In this document: positions 1 to 17,100 of the stretch, one piece after another
How positions within the stretch are numbered: position 1 is the first letter of the stretch
How the letters are laid out: each line of letters begins with the position of its first letter
Assembly: GCF_012489685.1 (NCBI RefSeq)
Contig: NC_080046.1
Span: 59,076,195 to 59,140,194, forward strand
Origin: Lotus japonicus
Taxonomy: Eukaryota; Streptophyta; Magnoliopsida; Fabales; Fabaceae
DNA: 64,000 bases
Direction: 5' to 3'
Made by a program: the position numbers and the translations under genes
The notes under the pieces: generated by a model
What the model saw: only the letters and a program-made list of their open reading frames with translations
Databases searched by the model: none
Told to the model about the DNA's origin: nothing

Positions 1-1143
<1,143 letters not shown>

Positions 1144-2037
1144 ATAAGTTAATTGAGGATGTGTTGCAAAAGCCTCAAAATAAAAGGTTGTAAACCTTGT
1201 GTGTTTTACTAAATAAGCTAAAAGAGGGTGCATGTCAATGTGATTTTGCCGTGTTACAACCTAGCTCTTGTTATCATACTTGCTTTAATGCTTTGAATCT
1301 TTGTCCCTGATAGAAGTTTCACTTTTATTGGATCAAATAGGCCATAGTTACTATTTTCTCGTTTTATTAATCTCTTAGTGTGAATTCCAATTTATTTTCA
1401 AGTTTTATGTTCTAGAGATCCGGTAATTGGATGTTTATACTTGTTGATCTCCAATAATTCCAGGGTGCATGATAGGTTGTGTTGGGACATAAATAACAGA
1501 AAAATGAAGTTGGAAAAATGATGCTCTCATAACATAATCACCCTAACAACTTCTGTAATTGTATGTACCCCTAACAACTTTTCATTCAAATGCTGATCAA
1601 TTTTAATTTGTCCAAATTAAACTAGCTAGAACGACTTTCTAAAATGTAGAGACTACTTGCTTGCTTGCTTAATTCAGCTAACTTGGACAGGTGAACTTTA
1701 CTTTCCGGTCACAAATATGGTAACTTACTCCAACTTGTCTGAGCAAGATTATGACTTTAATTACACGATTACATCGAACGAATACTCATCCATTATCATC
1801 TCATCATAAAATTAATTAAAAACAAGTGTTTTTCCTTTTCTTCCCACATTTGGATTCAGATTTCACATATTTTTGGTCAACCACAATCGTCAGTAGGCGC
1901 TTAGCCCAGCATATTTTCACAAAAACACAAATTTAGCTCAGTTTATTGACCCAAAATAAAGTCCACGTTCACCCATTTGCCCTAACTTTAAATTTTATGC
2001 CTTTTAGATTTTTCTAACGGTTTATCAATAATCCATA
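1144..2037. other. intergenic, 3' flank of the first peroxidase
   Basis: The first 100 bases or so match the 3' flank of the second peroxidase (7434-7530), so the duplication extends past the stop codon. The rest is AT-rich and I see no gene. Confidence 0.6.
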
Positions 2038-2417
2038 GGATTAAATATGTTTTTAGTTGAGTTCAAAAAAATATGTTTTTAGTTATTGTAAAATATGGGC
2101 TAAATTTAATCTGGTCCTTCCAAAAACATTTATTGATTTTAATTCTAACATTATTGAAATATGTGAAGTTAGTCTCTGTCAAGCTTTTTGTGGCGGTTTT
2201 TATGTTTTAACAGTGATTTTTTACCGCCACAAATTATTCATTCTTGATTTAGTGGTTGTTCGAATGGCCACAAAATTAGCGGAGAAACTAATTTCACCTA
2301 TTTCTTTTTTGATTCATCGGAAAACTAATTTCACCATAATAAAATCTATGTGTCTTTTTTAGAGAAATCAAGTTCAATTCTCCCCTATTTAATAGGGACT
2401 AAAAACGTATTTAACCC
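2038..2417. mobile_element. short non-autonomous Mutator-like element (MITE)
   Basis: The left end GGATTAAATATGTTTTTAGT and the reverse complement of the right end, GGGTTAAATACGTTTTTAGT, form imperfect 20-base terminal inverted repeats. The 9 bases outside them are TAATCCATA on the left and TAGTCCATA on the right, an 8/9 match that fits a 9-bp target duplication typical of Mutator-like elements. The interior holds GCGG-type inverted motifs but no convincing coding region, and the 101-aa open frame inside has no recognisable domain. Confidence 0.7.
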
Positions 2418-4823
2418 TAGTCCATATTTTTTTTTGAATTTTAATTAAATAAACAACTGCTACTCGCTGGGTCTTCTTTCAACTTTGTCCATGATAACCA
2501 AAGATTTTTATTTTTTTTAAAACACAAAAAAGTCATAACAAGCCAGGATCTATGTGATCTTTGTTAACTATCCCCCATCCCATTAAGAATCATCCCCATT
2601 GATATATGTCACAAAATCCAGGCTCAATTTAATCAATTCAAGATTATATCCCAATTGTTTAAAGTGATATGGTAAATGTTATTGACTTTAAGACGGAGGA
2701 GTTAATCTTCCGATGTATCAAAAAAATAAAGACGGAGGAGTAATTTCTAATTTTCTATCATCAATGATGATTATAGGACACGCCAATCTTGACATGCATA
2801 TTTTAACGGATTCCTGACAATTTCAATTTCATCCCGCGGTTGTCTATGACGTTATTGGAGAAGTGTTGGAAAGACTTTCAAGTTTCAACTCATATTAGCA
2901 CACATCTAAATATTAAGAAAAATATATTTTTTTAATAACAAAAGAGTTGAATTGGATGAAAGAACTTCCACATTTAACCTAACTCTAATATAAACATAGA
3001 GGTGTTAAATCTAGTCAAAAATGACATTTTACGTGTTAAACAGAAATGGAATGTATATTGCAATCAATCATTTTACAAAGGGTCGTGATGTATAAACATA
3101 AAAAATTATGGCATCTGGGGGATTAGGGATGACAATTTCCACTTAAAAATGAGAATCTCCATTGAAATAGCTATGTTTTAGGTCTAACCTTGAGGAATAT
3201 TTCTCCTTGGGGTGGGAACAGGGACCAAAATCATCCCGATGAGAATATGGGGATGGAGATGAGGATCATTCTCCCTTCCACACGTTGTTCTCATCTATAT
3301 AAGTAAAAATATAATGCAATAATACTCTTAAAATATTGAACAACAAAGACTTAACATTTTGGATGAATTGAATGTTGTGTACTTGACATTTCAAATTTTT
3401 TATTTTATAAACTTCACATACTGTGTGATATCATTTAGTTTTGCTGAACTTTGTTATATATTTTTATTGAATTTGACGTAGATACATTGTTACTTGTTGT
3501 TTATGTTTTTACTACAGAAACTTACATGTTTGAGATCCCCATGGGACCATTGGAGAGGTGGGGAGCGGGTATGAATTAAAAATTCAACTCGCCGCGAAAA
3601 ATGGAGGTGGGGACTAAGGAGAAATGCAGAGGCGGGCGCCATCCCTATGCGGGAAAGTCAAGTTCTTGAGGATTTATCAACAAATTTTTATGTGAGTTTT
3701 CATCTAATGAAAAATCACTAGTAAATGCCATGGAAATGCATGAAGCTGATTTTTTCGTCTGCCACAGATTAACTACTGCAAAACCCGCCTTAGTGTCTAA
3801 TTGGTTTGCATTTTTCTTTTCCAAACATACATTGAAAATGTTATCATGAACATGGAGTTGGTTTCGAGGGAACTGACGAAATAGGTACCATCGTGATGCA
3901 GTTCGAAAATCTAGGTAAGTAATTTTTAGAGCTTCAAAAGTTTTACATGTGGGTGCAATAGATCGTCGGAAAACAATTTAGCTCATCCTAAATTACTTTT
4001 TTAAGGTTTTCTATGTACTATAGGAGGGGACTGTGTTTACTTTATTGAGTGTCGTTTGTATTATCGATCTTTCATCCGATAAATCTTTCTACTTTCAAAA
4101 AAAAAAGAATTTTTTGAAATTTGGATATTGAACAATTAAAGGGCAACAATGTATGGAGGAAATGACCATGGGGAAGATGGTTCGTGGTGGTTGGAGAGGT
4201 TGAGGTTTCGAAGTGCAAGAGGGTTCATGGCGTGGTATCCTTCTCTCTCGTAAATGGGGAACAAGCAAGAAAACGCCCAAGTCAAAACCTGGGTGATAAA
4301 CAAGAGAATAGTGTAGAACTGATACATGAAGGTCTTCGACTTTTTGTCTTATATAGGCGAAGGTTCATGGCTTCCTAGGTCATATGCGGTGGGGGCACTT
4401 GCTAGCTCTAGGATTTACGAGCGTCGTTGAATCATTCTGATCGTCGTTTTATCGCGAAACTGAGGCTAGTTTGTGTGTGAAAACAACTCCTTGAGTGTAG
4501 TGTTATTACCAATTGTGCAGAGTGTTATTGACTCTGGACGGGACGTGAAAACATCTTGTCAATATCTAGAAAGTTCTATTTATATTGTCATAAATACTTA
4601 ATTAACTTATTTACCCAAATGCTAACCAGATTTTTCGTAATACTAATTCATTCATCATCGAGAACTAGTATTCACGATTCAGGACAAATCTTATAAAATA
4701 TAGTGACTATAGTTACATATAATTGTCTTGTTTGAAAAAAATAAATGATTGATAAATTATTATTGTTTATCTAAAGAACAGCTTGCATTCTCCTCTTCAC
4801 AAGTAACCAGCACAGTTTCTCTC
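2418..4823. other. intergenic between peroxidase copies
   Basis: AT-rich DNA with no supported gene. It contains the hAT-like repeat at 3124-3647. Short open frames near 4100-4380 show no family motif. Confidence 0.5.
3124..3647. mobile_element. hAT-like non-autonomous element
   Basis: It starts TAGGGATGAC and ends GCCATCCCTA, which gives inverted termini of the TAGGGATGGC type known from plant hAT elements. The flanking octamers TGGGGGAT and TGCGGGAA agree at 6/8, a weak 8-bp target duplication. The interior is rich in GGGGATGG-like runs, as in related plant repeats. No transposase remains. Confidence 0.45.
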
Positions 4824-4829
4824 TATAAA
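4824..4829 (+). promoter_or_regulatory. candidate TATA box of the second peroxidase
   Basis: TATAAA lies 60 bases upstream of the ATG at 4889 in a CT-rich context (CTCTATAAACG). Spacing to a start site near 4855 is plausible. There is no transcript support. Confidence 0.45.
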
Positions 4830-4885
4830 CGAAGGCTCCATTCATGAGATCTGAAAACATGCTCAGGATTCCATAGAGCAGATAA

Positions 4886-7433
<2,548 letters not shown>

Positions 7434-8148
7434 ATTAGCTCATTGAAGTGTACATGTTTTAAAAGCCTCAAAATAAAAGGTTGTAACCTTGTGTGCTTTA
7501 ACAAATAGGCTAAAAGAGAGTGCATGGCTTGCTTTGATCTAAGTCCTTGATAGAAGTTTCACTTCTATTAGACTACTCATCAAATGGACCAGAATTGCTA
7601 TTTTCTAGTTTTATTAATTCTAGTACTAATTCCAGTCTGCTATCAAGTGTAATGTTCTAGAAAGTTCCCTATAATTGAATGTTTCAACTTGTTGGCCATC
7701 CCTTAATCCTAGGGAGCTAGGTTTTTACTATAACTTGTATTGTTTATATTGGAACAGAAATAACAAAAAATGAAGTAATAGCATTGATTGAATTGATTTA
7801 CATGATTACCCCTTTATCTCTTTGTGCCATAAACGAAATGCTTTGTGAAGTATATAGCATCCCACACCTTTTTCACTGAGAACTCTATTGTTACGATCCC
7901 TTTACAAATACATAGGTGTACATTCCCTCAGCCTACTTGTTATCACCTTGATCACGATACATAGCATTGAATGTGTAAATAACAATGTAAAAATTACACG
8001 ACCAGTGAACAGAATTTTAATTTTCTTTTATGAAGAAAAGAAAAACGAAACTCGTACAAGTAACATGATAGTCTCATCATTTCATTTAAAATAGAAAGCA
8101 TTGGAAACTGGCATCATATGGTTAGTGAAAATAGTGTGTTAACATCTT
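7434..8148. other. intergenic between convergent 3' ends
   Basis: It separates the peroxidase pseudogene (plus) from CPSF30 (minus). The left 100 bases are the duplicated peroxidase 3' flank. No other feature is visible. Confidence 0.6.
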
Positions 8149-11100
8149 CTAAGCTTCGCCTTTTCTTTTTTTCCCCTCTCCGTGTCTTGACCGCCTAGGC
8201 GCCTCATCCTCACTTTCACTATCATCATTCCTGAAGTTGTTCGAGGCAGGATGCTGATCATCTTGGAGCTGTGCCCTGTGCCCTTGCTGATACTGCATGT
8301 CATCATCAGGACCACCACTCTGACTGAGCATGTCTTGACTCTTACCCTGCTCTGATCCCGGACCGTATCTATCATTCCGATCACCGGTTCTTTGATCTCT
8401 CCTGGCGATGCGGTTTGTATTCTGAGGTGGGGGCGGAGGTGGCGGGAACATCGGAGGCATATTAACTGGCCTACCACCTCTTGGAGGATTTGCACCTGCA
8501 ACTCCCATCCCCCCCATAAATGGACCACGCCCGTGATTCATCATCATCCCAAATCCACCACCCGGGAACATCCCAGGTTGTGAGGGTCGTCCACGAAACA
8601 TCATAGCTGCTGGGGGACCTCCAAAATCACCAGAGAACCTAGGACCATATGGGCCAAAACCTCGGGGTCCCACACCAAAAAGATCTGGCATACCAAAACC
8701 ATCAGGTCCAACAGGCCCATAGGATAATCCATCACCCATCATTGGGTTAAAACCTTGCATTCCAGGCATGGGTCTGGCTCCACGACCCAGAGGCATGTGA
8801 GGCGGCCACATCATACCTCGGCCCCTACCTCTGCCTTGGATAGCTGGTCCAACACCGTGACCAAAGCTCTCTTCCTCTTCATCACTTTCTTCCTCTTCCT
8901 CTTCTTCGTTGTCCTCAAATGGGACAATATCTGGATTTTCTCCTCCATTATCGGGATTCACTCCCTTTGCTTTTTCTTCTTCTCGTTTAGACTCTGCTGC
9001 AATTGAGATAGCCTGTAAATGTGAAAAAGAAAGCTGAGATTAAACTATTTCTTAAAATATTACAGTTCAATACAGCTGTTAATATTTCTCAAATTCATTC
9101 ATTCCAATGGCTAACTCAACAGATAACTGATACACTTTGCAAATAATCAAATGTTTAGTGCTTTTTCCTTCCGTGGATTGGGCACCATCCCCACCAAAAG
9201 AAAAAAATCAAAAAATTGCAAAGATCAAGCAGTTGATCATAGCATGTTTTAACAGCTGAATTTTACCCCCCACGGAAATGGGACCCTGGACATGCTCTAT
9301 ATGCTGGTAAAATGATAAAAGAGAAACATAACATTAAACATAAGAATGAGATACTACTCGTGAGAAGAACATTAAACAAGAAGTCCTGTGGAAGCTAAAA
9401 TGGAGATGGTAGGACATGCGCTCGAGGAAAAAGACATAAGATGGAGCAAGGTCTGGTGCACAAACTCATAGAGGTGTAAAAGATTCTCTTGGGGACAAAT
9501 ACTTCTAAAACATTTTAAACAAGTCCCTGTGGTTTAACTAATTTTTCAAGGAAGCTCCTACTAATTATTAAAATTTAAAATTAAATCTTAGTAGGATAAG
9601 GTTTTTTTGTTGTTGCTGTTGATTGTTACCAACTACTATCAGCCAATATATGCCTATTTAAAAATATTAAAATTATATGGACCTGGTTAAAGACTTCTAA
9701 ATTATAGGAACCTATTTTTGAAAATTAAGTAAAAGTGTAAAACTATGAAAACCTTATCATATCAGTGAAAATAAATATACAGATCCAGAGTCACTCAACT
9801 TCTCACATTTATACATCATGAACCAATAACAGTTTCTATTCACTGGGGAATAAAAAGATGATGACAAAATGGAGAACATACCATAAGCTCACTATCCGGC
9901 TCAAGATAAAGCAAGGATGCCAGCTGCTCACCAATAGAGGGTTCCAGCTCCTGACAATCTCTACTTATCTGCAATTACATACATGAACAGAAATATTTAG
10001 ACATTGTCATGAACCAACACTAATGTCAGATAAGAAATGGAAATAAACTAGAAAGGCAAGAACAAGTAACAACGTAATACACCTCAACAATACACCCAAG
10101 ATATATCATCAAGCCAAGAGAGAAAAACTTAATATTTAGCTATTGCAGAAACTTGTAATACACTCCAACTGACCAGCTTATGAGTTATAACCATCTTCTG
10201 GCCACCTATTCTTACTTTTTGTGGTCCATGCTCCTTATCCTTTCTAGTGACAACCATCACCAAATAATTAAAAGTACTTGGAACATACTTTCTCCCGTTT
10301 TTGTTGCATATTAATGACTACACAAATGACTAGCATCGCAAACTGAAGTTTTACATTTTCACGATTTGTTAAAAGTTCCATGATTAATAATTCATAGAAT
10401 TCAGTTCTTCACTTCTTACTCTTGAATTTATCCATGAAACTCAAAAGATTTGTTAGATAAATCTGACTTAAATGTCTAGTGGTATTCATTTTCAAATCTG
10501 CCTTTAACTGATGCAGAAGTCATACAAGTCAAAAAGTGAAAAGGGGTGTACAATTTGGGAATAAACATTATAAAGGAACAAGATCAACAACCAACAAATT
10601 TATACTACAGATAAATTAGGGTACATGTGGCTCGCCCATTTGAAAATTGCAGAAATTATATGGTTTTAGATAAGGAAGAGGAAAAGAGATAAGTTAGTCC
10701 CTGGATAAAGTTTCCTTGTATCTTCGGATGTTATAGAAAAGACAAAGCACTAAGAATCCTAATTAGCTACGGAAAAAATTATGAAATATAAAGAAATATT
10801 AAAACTAATCCTAATAGATAAGATATTCTAAAATATAAAATAAATATGACATGTTTTCTCTCACTACCCCTCATGCTAAAGCTTGTTAAGTTACAAGTGA
10901 ACCTTTTAAATAAAGCAAAAATGACCAAATAATAGAGTCTGGTTTCCTCAAAAACATGGCTGAAGAGACAACTCAAACATCGCTTCGAATTATCCATTGC
11001 ATCAAGGAATATGCAAGAGCATGAATTAAAACTTCTCAAGCCAAACTTGTAATAATCTCTTTTATTAGTTAAATCAAAATACCAAAAAATCAAATTAACG

Positions 11101-14100
11101 AAAAAACTCCAAAATTAACTTTGTTGGGGTTAAGTAAATGTTTTCGAAGTTATTATACTTTGATATTTAATCAGAGGTAATCGTTTTTTAACGGACGTTG
11201 TAGGGTCTAACATTTTCCCTGTGATTGACTCTCTGATGTTTTGGTAGATGTAATCATGTAAAAATCTCAATTAAATGGCGATATGTAATGGATTTTCCAA
11301 AGAACCAAGGAAACACAAGATAAAACATTAACCAAGAAAGTGAGGTGAGATTTAAACTTTAAATATGGCGGATGGTGGATCCAACTACACTTTCACAAGG
11401 ATCACATCAATAGCCCGATATATTCAATCCTTGCTATATTCAAGAAGGATATGACTTCAGAACGAAAATTTCTGTGTAAGATTAAGAGCCACATTAAGAG
11501 AGGGAAAAAAGAGTGTAGCATGTCGAGAGTAAGACAAGAAAACAACTCTTATTATGCTAAAGAGTAAGACAAGAAAACAACTCTTATTATACTTTGAATA
11601 AGATCATAGAAATGGAAAAGATAATACCTTCACTGGTAAGTTCTCATTGTATGGGTTCCTTAAATGGCGTGTTTTGTGGAATGACAGTTCACATAACTGC
11701 AAGAAATACCATTAGACATTACACAGTTTCCAATAGTGGTTCAGGAACAAACTTCTCCCAACAAAGTTAGGACACAGAAACAATAAAAAAAATTATGTTG
11801 TGCTTAACTAGACAGCCGGCTGGGTTCATAATCTAGTTGAAAATCCTTTTCCTTTTGTGATCTAAATATCTAATAGAAAAGAAAAATAAAAACTGAATCC
11901 CACGGAGATTACATCACCGAGCTTCTTTTTCTTCTTTTTAGATGAAACGCTTATAAAGACAACTGTTCACCATAAAACACAAAGGTATACTCCAAATATT
12001 TTACTGTATTGCAACTAAATGCCGAAGGTAATTAATTTAAAAGTTGATCCAGCTCAGAAGTTTGTAATTTTAGCTTCCCTTTGCCACAGTCTTATAAGGG
12101 CCCGTTTGGTGCGACGTATAGTATAAGACCTGATAGTATAAGACCTGATAGTATTAGGCCTGATAGTATAAGCCCTGATAACTTTCTTATACTATCCAGC
12201 GTTTGGACATACACTGTATAATTTACCATATCGTTTAAATTAATGCAATTTTATGTTTAATGAAGTATTGAATAATGATATAAAATAAAAATCAAATATG
12301 GAGGTGATTATAACGGTGGTGGCGGTGGTGATGGAAGTAGTGGTAGGTTGGTGGTGGTGGTGGCAATGGTGGTAGGTTGGTGTTGGTGGCGGTGGTGGTG
12401 ACAGTGGAGATAGGTTGGTGGTGGTGGTGGCAGCGATGGTGGTTGTGGGGGTGGTGATGATAGGGTGGTGGTGGTGGTGGTAAGGCGGTGGCGGCTACAG
12501 TGGAGGGTGGAGGCAATGGTGGTGGTGGTGGTTGTGGTGGCGGTAGGGGGGCGGCGGTGGTGGTGGCGGTAACATCGGTGGTGGCAGCGATGGTGGTTGT
12601 GGTGTTGGCGACGATAGGGTGTGGTGGTGGTAGTAAGGCGGTGGCGGCTTAGTAGGGTGGTGGTGACGGTGGAGGGTGGAGGCAATGGTGGTGGTGGTGG
12701 TGGTGGCGATAGGGTGGTGGTTGTGGTGTCGGTGGTGGCGGCGATTATGGTGGTGGTGGCGATAGGGTTGTGGTGGCGGCGATTATGGTGGTGGTGGCGG
12801 TAGGGCGGCGGCGGCGGCGGTGGCAACACCAGTGGTGACGGTAGGGCGGTGGTGGCGGCGGCGGCGGTGATCGGATGGTGGTGGTGGCGGTGCCAATGGT
12901 GGTGTAAGTTGGCAGCAATAGAGGGTGGTGGTGATGGTGACTTATACGTCACAACCTTATCATGCCTTATCCATCACTCACATGATGGATTAAATAATAC
13001 GTCATTTTAACGTATAAGGGGACTTTGATGGATAAGCTTATACAATACAATGTCATCACCAAACAATGGATAAACTCATAATGTATTGTATAAGCTTATA
13101 CTATCATGCCTAATACGGCATGCCAAACGAGCCCTAAGTATGTTTGGAATTACCTCCGGGATTATTTCTATTTCAGAGAAATCAAGTCAAGGAAGTTGAT
13201 GAGAAAGTTTTCATACCTTCAACCATTTAACAGAGAAATTCCGCCCGTAATGTGCAGTTCCGTGAGCATATTTCCAGTTCCCGCCACTAACAGAACCACC
13301 AATCCTGGATGTCATCTTTGCACAACCCTGCCAAAATGTAGATAGGTCCAGGTTCAGTGGCTTGGCCATAGCCCAAGCAAAGCCATCTACGGATCTTTTG
13401 TCAATAAATAAAATAAAAAAGTCCCCAATCCATAAGCAGTTAAATGCTGGGGGGGAGCATTTGGCTGCCTTAGTGAGACATAAGGACTTAATAAGTTAAT
13501 CAAGTAACCAATTAGGCACGCATAATGTGCATTTTAAAGTTATAGGCTTAATTGCACTTTTTTCCTTCTATTTGCACTGCAATTTTGGCCCCCTAGTCAA
13601 ATTCGAGCTAATCCAGTACCTCTAGTTTTAAAATTTAGTAAATATGGTCCTTCTATCAATTTTCATATCTAAAAAATCCTTGAGTGCTCATTGTATTTAA
13701 ATATTTTGGAGTTTATGATGGATTGGAAATATAAAATAAATTTGAAAGTTTAATAGTAAAATATTCGGTAAAAGTTTAATAAATTTTGAAGAATTTTATA
13801 GGATGTGAGACTCGGTTTAAAGAGGAGAGTATTGGGAATTTCTCAATTTAAACTAACTATTTTGGTTGATGGGTTTTGAGTGGAATAATGTTTAAAATAA
13901 ATTAATCGACTCAATTTGTGGAGATTTTACTTAGGAAATGAGAGTTTTAACTTGTAAGTACAATAGGGGGCTTAATTTTGATCCAAAAAACAATAGGGGG
14001 CTTAATTATAACAATTTTTAAAATCGAGGGACTAAATATGCTAAAAACATTATTTGGACACCAAAATAGCACATCAGCTATAATAACAATATGAAAAGTG

Positions 14101-17100
14101 CAATTAGCTAAAATTATACGATATCCCCTCTAGTGGAGATAAATTATGAGCAAAAGAACCTTTACCAAGCAAGCAACAACACACAATTAATTGGATGAAT
14201 GAATTAATTATGCAATGTGTTACGCTCATTTTTACCACTAACCAATCATTATTAACTTATCTCGAAAAAATACACTCAGCATCTTAGCTACTTCTAATGC
14301 TTATAAGGAACTTTTCAGAGAAGCCTCCATCTAAAAAACAAATAAAAACACACTGCTAGATAAAAATATGTGGTTAACTGAAAGTTAAAAGAAACTACTA
14401 AAAACAGCCATATGTTTTATAGAGGTCGCAGCAAAGAGCTGTAGATTTCATCTTTCATTGTAAGCTAAGAAAAATATTCAGTACTTCTATAGAAATATTA
14501 AAAGTTTTAGCAGCTTCAATGATGTTAACGGGAGAGGGAACTTCATGGCAGCAAACCCAAAATCCACCATTTCGATAGGACAGATGGAGCTGAGGCTTAC
14601 GGTGGAAGCATGTCAGCTATAGTAAACATATAATAAATACGTAAAAAGTATAGAAAAAAAAATGTAGAATATAAAATAAAATAAACAAGAAATACATGAA
14701 ATTCACCAAAAGTATCATTATTAGAAGCCCTTGAAGCACTGAATAAATAAGGCAAAACCACTAAGAAAAAATAGCTTGGATAGAATTGAAAAGGATGTAG
14801 AGGGACATAGACAGAGGAACAGAGAACAGAACAGGATATACAGAGCAAGGATTGAGACTAAGAAAATAGGGAATACGGAAAAGAAAGGGAGGAAGAGAAT
14901 GGATTGCTTTGTGTTTGCTGGAGATGGGTAGTTCACTAGAGAAGGACTGCTTTCCAGAGATGACAAAGGAGACGTGGAAGCAGCTGAGCAGGTGAATTTT
15001 AGCCTCTTGAGTTAAGAGCATAGACGTGTGAATTAGAGCAATCAGCAAATATGTGCGAGATTGAGGGAAGAGATGTGCAGGTCTGTGTTAGGGCTTGGAT
15101 AGGTCAGTAGGATTTTTGCAAGTAATTATGGGCTTGATGGGTCATAAGGGTTTAAAGCAGGTCTCTGATACCAGTCTGTTTTCATTTCTTTAGGTAATTT
15201 AGAAACCATTTCTGCAATAGCTGTAAGAACCACCATATTTGCCACACAATAGCAGCCACCAGGCCACTATGTGAAGTCACCATGTCACAGCCATGAAAAG
15301 GTGTTTTGTCAAAAATCCACCATGTCATACCGCCATGGCTGCCATTTGCCAACACTTGGCAGCTTCTAAAATAAATCATTAATATACTTTTGAAACCCTC
15401 CAAATCAAAATAAGAGCAACTTGTTAGATTTATTGCATGTGATATCAGCAAAGAACCATAGACATGGATGTGTCATTGAAAATTTGAGAGAATAGAAAAA
15501 GACAAAAGAGGAAAAAACAACCCATGCTAAGCAATACCAAAGAACCAATGATTACCATCAGACTTTTTAGGTCTCTATTCTAATCATCAATAAGCAGTAC
15601 CAACCTCACCAATAACACTTTCAAAGAAGCATCTTACAAAAAGAAACTGTGTCAAAGATTTTAAAAATGAGTGCCAGAAAGGCAACATGGTTTAGTCATG
15701 ACATTAAATATGAATCTTTGTCCATTAAGCGAAAATTGACCTAATAGTAAGCCCCCCAAGATTCTTATCTGTTAATTAGTTTTCCACCTAGTAGTCAAAT
15801 AAAATTAATCTAGAGGCATGCTATGTTTTAAAGAGGTGTTGACAGCTGAATATTTTCATTTCACCGGTCGATTGATAGCAATGAGATTTGTGGCGTAAAT
15901 CCATAAAATGTAACAAGCCTAGCCAAGTGGGAGGTGAAATACACAACATACCTGGAAATGTCGAGTACGGTTGACTGAGAAAATCAATATCACATTTTCC
16001 ACAGAGTCAAAAGCTTCATTTAGTTTAGATTCATTGCTCCTTTGAGTTGCCCATACTCCTTGTTGTACAGATAACTCCAAATTTTCACGATTGCAACTTT
16101 TAACAATAAAATACCTAAGGTTTTTAGAGGAAAAGTACATTAGTGTAACAAAAAAAAACTTATAATATCAAATTCATGAAGTTACTCAGACATTTTGCTG
16201 TCTAAAATGTCAAACTTTATCATTTTTATAATAAACTTCCTTCTCACCTTCAACAGGTCATTTTTTTTCATTTTTGTACATTAGAACTGAAAATAACAGC
16301 CAGACAAGTATTAACAGTAAGTAGTGAAGAACTTCAATGCTTAGCTTGTTCAGCAATCAGCTATCATATTTCCAGGATGAATTAGAAGCCAGTGTGAGGA
16401 CTTTGTATAAAGTAAATTAGTGAGTGGTAAAGAAAATACGAGAAATCAACTAGGAGTCTGAACCTATGGCACAACATGAAATATATCTGTATTGAATTTC
16501 CAAGTGAACTGCAGTAATCTTCAGAGAAACTAACTACATAAGGCAAATGTTGGTAAAATCTCCCAGACTATTACAAGTAAAGAGTTCAGAAAAAAAAAGT
16601 AAAGAGAAAGGTGAGCTAGAAGCAAGAAAGAGTGTATGTGAATCTGATTCTCATTGAATGATTGAGAAGTGCACAAGTACATAAATATATAGGCTCAGCC
16701 TATGCTTAGCTGTAGCCTTCAACTAACTCTAATTTCTAACTGTGACAGCTGTGCTAACTACTTTCTAACTGCACACTAGAGGCTATGATACTATACGGCC
16801 AATTACATGATATGCCATATACTCCAATACAGAAAAATGATACTAAAGTATGTACTTTCTTGTAGTGGTAATGTAACTATCAGCATACTCATAACAGATT
16901 TTATCTAAGCCCAATTGAAAATTACAAGACTCTGAACACACCTAGATACTCCTTGGGGTAAAGGAGTTGCAGTTCTATTGGCTTGAATGGGCTGGCCATT
17001 TGCAAGATTTTGTGTTTGGCTCTGGCTGATCTGCTGCTGAGACTGCTGAACTTGTTGCTGCTGCTGGACATTTCCTGACTCTGCTCCTAATGGTTTTCCA

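Larger units (their letters stand above)
12098..13134. mobile_element. PIF/Harbinger-type (Tourist-like) element in CPSF30 intron 4
   Basis: The left terminus GGGCCCGTTTGGT and the inverted right terminus GGGCTCGTTTGGC are 13-base terminal inverted repeats. TAA occurs immediately outside both ends, the 3-bp target duplication expected of this superfamily. The subterminal parts contain repeated GATAGTATAAG motifs in both orientations. The middle is a 650-base G-rich triplet expansion rather than a transposase. The element lies between exons 4 and 5 and leaves both splice sites intact. Confidence 0.75.

Noticed and set aside
8139..8528. 129-aa minus-strand frame overlapping the last CPSF30 exon
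   Set aside because: Alternative frame of the CPSF30 C-terminal exon. The YTH-linked frame matches the family.
12292..12952. Long His/Pro/Thr-rich open frames on the minus strand (up to 214 aa)
   Set aside because: They are translations of the GGT/GGC low-complexity tract inside a transposon, without start context or domain.
14597..15048. Several 80-95 aa minus-strand open frames in CPSF30 intron 3
   Set aside because: Overlapping in different phases, hydrophobic, and located in an intron bounded by matching splice phases.
15160..15180. CTCTGATACCAG resembling a minus-strand initiator-Met primer site
   Set aside because: No LTR pair could be found around it. Too short on its own.
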